From: an uncultured Clostridia bacterium
GTDB lineage: Bacteria; Bacillota; Clostridia; TANB77; CAG-508
Direction of reading: 5' to 3'
Length of the DNA: 6,242 nt
Assembly (NCBI GenBank): GCA_934122035.1
Contig: CAKOVP010000047.1
Span: 1-6,242, forward strand
Position 1 is the stretch's first letter. Each line of letters starts with the position of its first letter. The notes beneath the pieces are model-generated. The model had not been told where the DNA came from and made no database searches. It saw only the letters and a program-made list of their open reading frames with translations. The translations under genes were made by a program, and so were the position numbers. This document shows, piece by piece, positions 1 to 5,187 of this stretch.

Positions 1-215
1 TCAACTGTTTCTTTATCTGCTAAATCTCCTTTGATAAATTTAAAGTTATCAAATTTATTTAATTGTGCTAATCTCCATTCTTTAATTTTTACATCATAAT
101 AATTGTTCATATTATCTAATCCAATAACTAGAACATTGTCTTCTTCGTTTAAAATTCTTTTGGCTAAGTTCGAGCCAATGAAGCCAGAAGAACCTGTAAT
201 AAAATATGTTTTCAT
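1..215 (-). CDS. NAD-dependent sugar epimerase/dehydratase, N-terminal part (UDP-glucuronate 4-epimerase/CapI-like)
   Basis: I read this by hand from the reverse strand: ATG at 215-213 opens a frame of 71 codons that runs off the left edge, so the 3' end is missing. The protein begins MKTYFITGSSGFIGSNLAK. It shows the Rossmann dinucleotide-binding loop TGSSGFIG (residues 7-14), an acidic residue after beta-2 (D34, in GLDNMNNYYD) placed to hold the NAD ribose, and a GDL turn (63-65) as in extended short-chain dehydrogenases. The DNMNNYYDVKIKEWRL stretch (34-49) resembles UDP-glucuronate 4-epimerases of the CapI type, which interconvert UDP-glucuronate and UDP-galacturonate in the cytoplasm. 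The catalytic Tyr-x3-Lys lies outside the window, so the substrate is inferred. It is the last gene here, 42 bases after the flippase stop, with a modest purine-rich ribosome site just upstream. A GDP-mannose or UDP-glucose family member is less likely but possible. Confidence 0.9.
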   Translation of the reverse strand, partial: MKTYFITGSSGFIGSNLAKRILNEEDNVLVIGLDNMNNYYDVKIKEWRLAQLNKFDNFKFIKGDLADKETV

Positions 216-221
216 ATTATT

Positions 222-229
222 CTCTCTTT
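222..229 (-). promoter_or_regulatory. Ribosome binding site of the epimerase gene
   Basis: On the reverse strand AAAGAGAG lies 6 bases before the ATG at 215. It is weaker than the near-consensus sites of the flippase and polymerase genes, but it supports this start, and the GxxGxxG loop begins only seven residues in, as is normal for the family. The 42-base gap (216-257) is almost entirely A/T and shows no GC-rich hairpin or clear -35/-10 pair. Confidence 0.6.
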
Positions 230-257
230 CATATATTTTTTACATTAATATAACTTT

Positions 258-1766
258 CTATGTATTATCTTTGCTTTTCTTTCTTTTTATTACTTTTTTT
301 AAGTCTTTTAATGTTTGTAAATCAAATATTAAAACATTTATAATTAAAATAATTATAATTACAACAGATGTAATTATTGCATACTTTATCCATGATAAAA
401 AGTTTGTAACATTTATTGGCATTTTTAATGAAAAAAATGCTGTGATACTTAATATTACCAAAACTCTTATTAATCTTAATATCGACTTTTTGTTTTTACA
501 AAATAATATATTCTTGTTAGAGTAAACTATTGTATCTAGGCATCTCCATGCTAGTGCTATTCCTGTTCCTAAAACTACTCCATCAATTCCTAATAGTTTT
601 GTTAATATAATAGATAATCCAAGTGTCAATACTGCTTCTAATATAGCTCTCCATCTAGTTTCTTTGAAATGACCAGAAATGTTTATCAATGCATTGCTTG
701 GTATTTTTAAAATATAAAAAGCTGATGTATATACAAAAATAACGGCAAAAATTGGGTATATGTAGTTTATATCTGCATTTCTAGTATACACACTCACAAA
801 TGGTACTATCATAATCATTGTTACAGAATAGATAAAGGCAACTATATTAAAAAATGCAAATTCTATAAAATCATACATTTTTAACATTTTTTCTCTATTA
901 TTAAGAGCATATTCTCTCCCTAGGAATGGAGTTAATGCAGTACTTAAATTAGAACATATTGATTGTAATCCTGAGAATACAATATTATATACAGAATAAA
1001 CACTTGCAACTCCTAACCCCATCAAAACAGTAAGTATAGTAGTCTGAGAACCCGAAACAACCAATCCAGAAAGTTGATGAATCATTGCATCTTTTCTTTT
1101 TTCCACAACAGAATTTATTGGTTTCTCTTTTTTATAATCTGATAATTCTGGATAATTTTTATTGATATATCCGATTAAAAATGCTGCTCTAAACACATAT
1201 ACTAATGATATAGCTAATTGGATGAAAATAATATTCATGTTCAATTTAAGCATTAATAAAGCAATTAATAAACTTAAGAAAATGCTAGCTGCTTGTGCCA
1301 AAGTACATACATAGGTTTTTTGGTCAGCGTATAGCAAAGAACGGCATCTACCAATTGCAAAAAATTCTGATGCTCCAGAAATGCTCATTACAAGCATCAA
1401 TAAGACAATTGTTATATATTCTATATTGGTATCTATAAATAATGGATATAGAATTGCAACTATTACTACTATAACACAATAAATTGTTCCAAATTTATTG
1501 AACATTTTATTAGAGGCATTTAACATTCCCCTTACTACATTTGTCTGCTTTTTCGCAACAGGTTCGTACAGTCTTTGAGTTGTTGCTGTTGCAATTCCTG
1601 CTCCAACAATACTAACGTACGAAATAATTACCTTTATTGATGAAATTAATCCATTTATTTCTGAGCCAAATCTTAGTATTATCATTGAAGGAAGTATTAA
1701 ATTTGTTATTATGTTCATTATCTGTGGAAGGGCACTTGCAAATATATTTTTTAAGACTTTTTTCAC
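258..1766 (-). CDS. wzx: Wzx-type flippase of lipid-linked oligosaccharide (MOP/polysaccharide exporter superfamily)
   Basis: This is a 502-residue integral membrane protein, the usual length for Wzx/RfbX-like flippases, which move undecaprenyl-linked repeat units from the cytoplasmic to the outer face of the membrane. Hydrophobic segments lie roughly at residues 14-32, 42-62, 93-112, 117-137, 156-174, 178-200, 240-265, 303-326, 334-354, 375-391, 393-414, 431-448 and 460-482, giving about 13-14 spans. A basic loop at 201-229 and a Lys-rich tail (488-499) suggest cytoplasmic faces. The N-terminal half carries the RFGSEINGL and GAGIATATTQRLYEP stretches (32-40, 55-69) typical of Gram-positive polysaccharide transporters. 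Translation starts at GTG (1766-1764), not ATG; the start is fixed by a consensus Shine-Dalgarno 5 bases upstream. The stop is TAG. The gene follows the polymerase after a 13-base gap, so the two are very likely cotranscribed. The family call is firm, but the substrate cannot be read from sequence. Confidence 0.9.
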   Translation of the reverse strand: MKKVLKNIFASALPQIMNIITNLILPSMIILRFGSEINGLISSIKVIISYVSIVGAGIATATTQRLYEPVAKKQTNVVRGMLNASNKMFNKFGTIYCVIVVIVAILYPLFIDTNIEYITIVLLMLVMSISGASEFFAIGRCRSLLYADQKTYVCTLAQAASIFLSLLIALLMLKLNMNIIFIQLAISLVYVFRAAFLIGYINKNYPELSDYKKEKPINSVVEKRKDAMIHQLSGLVVSGSQTTILTVLMGLGVASVYSVYNIVFSGLQSICSNLSTALTPFLGREYALNNREKMLKMYDFIEFAFFNIVAFIYSVTMIMIVPFVSVYTRNADINYIYPIFAVIFVYTSAFYILKIPSNALINISGHFKETRWRAILEAVLTLGLSIILTKLLGIDGVVLGTGIALAWRCLDTIVYSNKNILFCKNKKSILRLIRVLVILSITAFFSLKMPINVTNFLSWIKYAIITSVVIIIILIINVLIFDLQTLKDLKKVIKRKKSKDNT

Positions 1767-1771
1767 TTATT

Positions 1772-1778
1772 CCTCCTT
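1772..1778 (-). promoter_or_regulatory. Consensus Shine-Dalgarno for the flippase GTG start
   Basis: The reverse strand reads AAGGAGG, AATAA, then GTG, a perfect site with a 5-base spacer. It decides the unusual GTG start at 1766. The preceding polymerase ends in tandem stops TAATAA (1782-1777), whose second TAA overlaps the Shine-Dalgarno. Ribosomes finishing the polymerase therefore end within a few bases of this site, which suggests reinitiation or coupling. Confidence 0.88.
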
Positions 1779-1779
1779 A

Positions 1780-3174
1780 TTATTTTTCACCTGTAAATGA
1801 TGTTAATATTAGCATTGGTATTCCCCAACTAAAAAACCACGCTAGCGTTATGGATGGACTGTACATTACTGTTCCTAGTGCAAAGGTTATACTACAGAAA
1901 ATTTCAGATATATATTTAATAGATTTATTAATTTTCTGTGCTTTATCATAATATACCAAGCTTAATTTTACAAATAATATCGATATAATAGGTGCCAATA
2001 TAAAACCAAAATAATAGTATCCAGCACCTATAGTAGGTGGAATTTGACCATATGCTCTATTATAAATGTTATAATAATATTGTAGTTTATTTCCTCTGTC
2101 CCCAAACAATGTTGAATTAAATGGAATTGCTCCTATAATTCCAGCCTTAAACGCTTCTTTGCCAAACGACTTGTCTACATTAAATATAGCAGCAACATTA
2201 TCTGGACCAGTGAAATAAGCACTAATTATTTGAGCCATATATAATATTGGGCCACTTGATTTATCATATATACTTGAGTTTTTTGAAAAGTATCTAACAG
2301 CAAAATATACTATCATTATTCCTATTGTACTTATTCCAATTAGCATAATAATTTTTTTCTTTTTGCTTGGGAACAAATGCAAGTAGTATAAAATTATTGC
2401 CAAGCATGCAACAATTGCCTCTGCAAATGTTGATGTTAAGAAGAAAAACTGTAACAAACAGAACACTATTAGAACAGCAAAAGCTAATTTAGGGCTTGCA
2501 TTTTTTTTGCAAACTGCTCTTATAATGTACGCTGGTAACAATATTCTTATAATTTGAAAACTCATAGAGAATAATGTTTTGATTATTCTTCCTATTGTAC
2601 CAATCTGATAAACTATACTATCTCCTGCTATTGTAAAGTCCGCATCTGATAAATTTAAAATGGTTTTAAAACTTTCTGCATATTGTGGCATAAAACAATA
2701 CACTATTATAATATAGGCACTTAACCCAATAATTAAAAATTTGCTTATATTTTCTTTTATATTTATATATTTAACTTTAATTTTATCATTATTTTTACGA
2801 TGTGAATGTAAATATATTGTTATTTGTATAGCTAAGAATTCAAATAACATTAAAATGCAGCTCTTATTAATATAGCTACTCACATATTCTTTTCCCTCAA
2901 ATAACTGTATGTCACAATTAAAAGAATATAAAAATGGCAAAATAGATAATCTAACAAAATATAAAGCATCTATTATTAAAATTATTATATTATCCTGCAT
3001 TAATTCTTTTTGAAAAAATAGAGTTATTACTGCAAATCCAAGAGGCAATAATGCTAGAAGTTGTTTTTCTTCTACTTTTAGTAACAATATACATGTAATG
3101 CAAGAAATTACTGAAAAAATTTCAAATATAATAAATATTAATTTGTTTAAATTTTGTTTTTTTTCTTCTGTCAT
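1780..3174 (-). CDS. wzy: Wzy-type oligosaccharide repeat-unit polymerase
   Basis: This 464-residue polytopic membrane protein fits the length and layout of Wzy O-antigen/capsule polymerases, which join lipid-linked repeat units on the outer face of the membrane. Likely spans are at about residues 12-32, 38-54, 60-80, 104-122, 144-163, 193-220, 230-245, 247-266, 274-293, 386-405, 421-437 and 441-458. A large hydrophilic loop at about 295-382 is the expected external catalytic loop. It holds YFTGPDNVAAIFN (320-332), FGDRGNKLQYYYN (357-369) and GQIPPTIGAGYYYFGF (376-391); the last, a Pro/Gly/Tyr-rich entry into a membrane span, recalls oligosaccharide repeat-unit polymerases. Wzy proteins diverge strongly, so the call rests on topology, this loop and position directly before the flippase gene. 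Its ATG directly abuts the stop of the upstream glycosyltransferase. An O-antigen ligase is the alternative but is less likely beside Wzx in a Gram-positive-type locus. Confidence 0.82.
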   Translation of the reverse strand: MTEEKKQNLNKLIFIIFEIFSVISCITCILLLKVEEKQLLALLPLGFAVITLFFQKELMQDNIIILIIDALYFVRLSILPFLYSFNCDIQLFEGKEYVSSYINKSCILMLFEFLAIQITIYLHSHRKNNDKIKVKYINIKENISKFLIIGLSAYIIIVYCFMPQYAESFKTILNLSDADFTIAGDSIVYQIGTIGRIIKTLFSMSFQIIRILLPAYIIRAVCKKNASPKLAFAVLIVFCLLQFFFLTSTFAEAIVACLAIILYYLHLFPSKKKKIIMLIGISTIGIMIVYFAVRYFSKNSSIYDKSSGPILYMAQIISAYFTGPDNVAAIFNVDKSFGKEAFKAGIIGAIPFNSTLFGDRGNKLQYYYNIYNRAYGQIPPTIGAGYYYFGFILAPIISILFVKLSLVYYDKAQKINKSIKYISEIFCSITFALGTVMYSPSITLAWFFSWGIPMLILTSFTGEK

Positions 3175-4275
3175 TTATTCCCCTCCATATATTTTTGCAT
3201 ACTGTTCACATATTTCATTTGAACTGAATTTATTTAAGTTTTCTTGTATTTTACTATCATCAATTTCATGGTTACTGTCTATATATGATAGTATTTTTTC
3301 TGCCCATTTTTCTGGCATTTCACTTAATTTTATATAATTTAATAACCCTACATCAACTTCTTTTTGAATAGCTTCCGAAACAAAACAAGGTATTCTTTTG
3401 GCCTGTGCTTCTAATAATACTATTCCAAAACCTTCATATATTGAGGGAAAAATCATATAATCTGCTTCATCATATTTCTCCGAAACATCTACCTTGTCCC
3501 CTGGAATTAAATCTACTGATTCATCTAAATTTAATTCATGAATCAAATTTTTTAGTTTTTCCTTATCTTCACCAAATCCCACAAGCATCAAGCGACTATT
3601 ATCTTTCTTCTTTTTAATATTAGCAAATACTTTAATAACAAATTCTTGATTTTTTTGATATGTGTATCTTCCCACATGTATAAAATTCAAATATCCTTTA
3701 TTAACTCTATGTGATTTTTTTGTACTATATTTTTCTAAATCAATTGAATTATAAATTACATCATAATTAGAATTATGGAAATAGTCATTTCCCGCTGAAC
3801 TCGAACATGCAATTTTATGGGTTGCATACTTGTTTACTAAAATGCAATTTATTTTTTCTCTAATTTTTAAAATTATATTTTTTCTCTTTAAAGAATTAGT
3901 ATTATGACTATGAGCTATTCTAATTGGTACTCCTGCATTTTTTGCAGCCCACAAACAAATTCCCTCTTCAAGAAGATTATGAGCATGGACTACATCATAT
4001 TTTTCTTTTTTACAGATTCTAAAAACATTTGTATATAATTTAAATGGTCTTAAAATAAATTCTATAAAATGAGTTCTTCCATCACTACTATAAGCTTCTA
4101 CTCTATGTAGTTTTCCATACTTAAGAAAATCATCTTCTTTATTACACTTCTTTTTAAAAACAATACACCCAAAATCAAATCTGTTATGTAATTCTTTTAC
4201 AATTGAAAATATTACAGAGCTAACACCTCCACTTCCTAATCCACCACATGAAATATGTAGTACTTTTCTTTTCAT
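3175..4275 (-). CDS. GT4-family glycosyltransferase (EpsF-like, GT-B fold)
   Basis: This complete 366-residue protein has no signal peptide or membrane span and should be a cytoplasmic or peripheral membrane enzyme. It would transfer a sugar from a nucleotide donor to the growing lipid-linked repeat unit, with retention of anomeric configuration as is usual in GT4. The N-terminal acceptor domain (about 1-180) opens with a beta strand and the Gly-rich loop GGLGSGGVSSVI (11-22), and has VVHAHN (95-100) and AHSHNTN (121-127). The donor domain follows the VIYNSID linker (173-179). It contains HVGRYTYQKNQ (200-210), where R203 and K208 are placed to bind donor phosphates, LMLVGFGEDKEKL (229-241), and PSIYEGFGIVLLEAQA (277-292) with the E-x7-E pair E281/E289. 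These features match EpsF-like transferases of Firmicute exopolysaccharide loci. Donor and acceptor cannot be told from sequence. The start is supported by a purine-rich site 7 bases upstream of the ATG. Confidence 0.92.
   Translation of the reverse strand: MKRKVLHISCGGLGSGGVSSVIFSIVKELHNRFDFGCIVFKKKCNKEDDFLKYGKLHRVEAYSSDGRTHFIEFILRPFKLYTNVFRICKKEKYDVVHAHNLLEEGICLWAAKNAGVPIRIAHSHNTNSLKRKNIILKIREKINCILVNKYATHKIACSSSAGNDYFHNSNYDVIYNSIDLEKYSTKKSHRVNKGYLNFIHVGRYTYQKNQEFVIKVFANIKKKKDNSRLMLVGFGEDKEKLKNLIHELNLDESVDLIPGDKVDVSEKYDEADYMIFPSIYEGFGIVLLEAQAKRIPCFVSEAIQKEVDVGLLNYIKLSEMPEKWAEKILSYIDSNHEIDDSKIQENLNKFSSNEICEQYAKIYGGE
3180..3186 (-). promoter_or_regulatory. Shine-Dalgarno for the polymerase, embedded in the last codons of the glycosyltransferase
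   Basis: The reverse strand reads GGA GGG GAA TAA ATG. GGAGGGG is the polymerase ribosome site, 5 bases from its ATG (3174), and the same bases encode the final Gly-Gly-Glu of the upstream glycosyltransferase, whose TAA stop touches the ATG. Such zero-base spacing usually gives translational coupling, so the two proteins are probably made in a linked ratio. Confidence 0.85.
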
Positions 4276-4282
4276 CTAAAAA

Positions 4283-4290
4283 TCCTTCCT
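4283..4290 (-). promoter_or_regulatory. Ribosome binding site of the complete GT4 glycosyltransferase
   Basis: The reverse strand reads AGGAAGGA followed by TTTTTAG and ATG (4275), a good purine-rich site with a 7-base spacer. It forms part of one copy of the imperfect direct repeat that fills this gap. Confidence 0.75.
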
Positions 4291-4308
4291 CACTTCTTTA
4301 AAATATTA
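4284..4308. repeat. Direct repeat copy A (carries the functional ribosome site)
   Basis: CCTTCCTCACTTCTTTA (4284-4300) matches 4321-4337 at 16 of 17 bases. The match continues through TATTA in both copies after a 3-base indel. On the reverse strand this copy includes AAGAAGTGAGGAAGG, the Shine-Dalgarno region of the glycosyltransferase gene. Confidence 0.75.
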
Positions 4309-4320
4309 AAACTTAATATT
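4302..4320. repeat. AT-only inverted repeat between the two direct repeats
   Basis: AATATTAA (4302-4309) and TTAATATT (4313-4320) are perfect 8-base arms around a 3-base loop. With no G or C in the stem, the RNA hairpin would be weak, and it is not followed by a long U tract, so it does not look like an intrinsic terminator. It could be a processing site, a protein-binding dyad, or chance in AT-rich DNA. Confidence 0.5.
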
Positions 4321-4342
4321 CCTTCCTCATTTCTTTATATTA
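4321..4342. repeat. Direct repeat copy B (overlaps the end of the TupA-like gene)
   Basis: CCTTCCTCATTTCTTTA (4321-4337) then TATTA matches copy A with one mismatch and a 3-base indel, offset by 37 bases. On the reverse strand it contains the last codons and TGA stop of the TupA-like gene and a second AGGAAGG that is not followed by a gene start at normal spacing. It looks like a duplicated ribosome-site region. Confidence 0.75.
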
Positions 4343-5187
4343 GGAAGATCTATCATATCTCCCAGTTTATAATCCCACTTTTCATCGGTAAATGGGCTAA
4401 AACCAGAACCTGGATAAAATGTAATTTCTCCAAAATACACTTGTCCATCTATTTCATAAAGATCAATTCTAGATAAAACAGTATTGTGTGATATAGTTTC
4501 TGCCAATTCTATCATTTTACCTAGATTTTTTGGCATCTCTATTTTCTTAGTATAGTCTGGAGGGCAATACTTTTTGCCAAATGGTAAAAAATTACCATTT
4601 CTATCATAATAATTTGCTCTATGTTCTATAAATCTATCTATGTCTATATCAAAAAATTCCATGGAACCATTGAAACAAAAAAATTTATAATCTTTTATGT
4701 CTTTTGAAATTGAATCTTCCATATATTTTTCGGCAATTATACAAGGTTTTACATTTTTATAAGGCCATTCTCTTCCATACCAATATCCATTATTTTTCAA
4801 TCGTTCTTTCAAAAAACTTTTAGCTTTTGCTTCATCAAAATCTTTTTTGTTTTTACATATAACAATTCCTCCAGAATCATTATTACATTTTAAAACAAAC
4901 TTTTCTGGTAAGCTTTTAAAATCAATATCATCCACATTATTCCAAACTCCCAAAGTTGGAATAACATATTCTTCTCCAATTAGTTTTGTAATATATTGCT
5001 TTACTCTATATTTATCTACCAAGTTAGTATATTCTTCTTTTCTATAATTCAATTTTAACCATTGAATTTTTTCGTTAAATGTTTTAGGATTATCAAAATC
5101 GATAAATTTTTTAAAATGCCTAAAATACACTATTTGCAAATATATTCTATCTGGTATTAATCTAGATAATTTTCTAAACAATTTCAT
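4327..5187 (-). CDS. TupA-like ATP-grasp protein of polysaccharide biosynthesis
   Basis: This 286-residue soluble protein matches the TupA-like ATP-grasp family, named for TupA of teichuronopeptide synthesis in alkaliphilic Bacillus. ATP-grasp enzymes activate a carboxylate as an acyl phosphate and join it to an amine or similar nucleophile. Visible landmarks are DNPKTFNEKIQWLKL (32-46), DKYRVKQYI (58-66), FVLKCNNDSGG (97-107; K100 a likely ATP-binding lysine), GREWPYKNVKPCIIAEKYM (138-156; E153/K154 near the adenine), KDYKFFCFNG (165-174), and RIDLYEIDGQVYFGEITFYPGSG (240-262; D242 and E254 likely metal ligands). Members are common in Firmicute capsule/EPS loci and are often labelled glycosyltransferases, yet there is no GT fold motif here. 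Its ATG overlaps the upstream stop as ATGA, with GGAG 8 bases before it (5196-5199), so it is translationally coupled. The stop is TGA. Family is confident; substrate is unknown. Confidence 0.9.
   Translation of the reverse strand: MKLFRKLSRLIPDRIYLQIVYFRHFKKFIDFDNPKTFNEKIQWLKLNYRKEEYTNLVDKYRVKQYITKLIGEEYVIPTLGVWNNVDDIDFKSLPEKFVLKCNNDSGGIVICKNKKDFDEAKAKSFLKERLKNNGYWYGREWPYKNVKPCIIAEKYMEDSISKDIKDYKFFCFNGSMEFFDIDIDRFIEHRANYYDRNGNFLPFGKKYCPPDYTKKIEMPKNLGKMIELAETISHNTVLSRIDLYEIDGQVYFGEITFYPGSGFSPFTDEKWDYKLGDMIDLPNIKK

Noticed and set aside
103..525. Plus-strand open frame of 140 codons rich in Phe/Ile/Leu.
   Set aside because: It is antisense to the flippase C-terminus and the epimerase start, has no plausible ribosome site, and its hydrophobicity is the expected mirror of an AT-rich membrane-protein gene.
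1637..1951. Plus-strand open frame spanning the flippase/polymerase junction.
   Set aside because: It is antisense to two well-supported genes and to their Shine-Dalgarno, and its sequence resembles no family I know.
2495..2512. Dyad-like TTGCA...TGCAA around the T8 run inside the polymerase.
   Set aside because: It is within coding sequence, the arms are only about five bases, and the loop is a homopolymer; nothing suggests a regulatory role.
4302..4320. Intrinsic terminator between the TupA-like gene and the glycosyltransferase.
   Set aside because: The stem has no G or C pairs and no long U tract follows, so it would not be a stable terminator.
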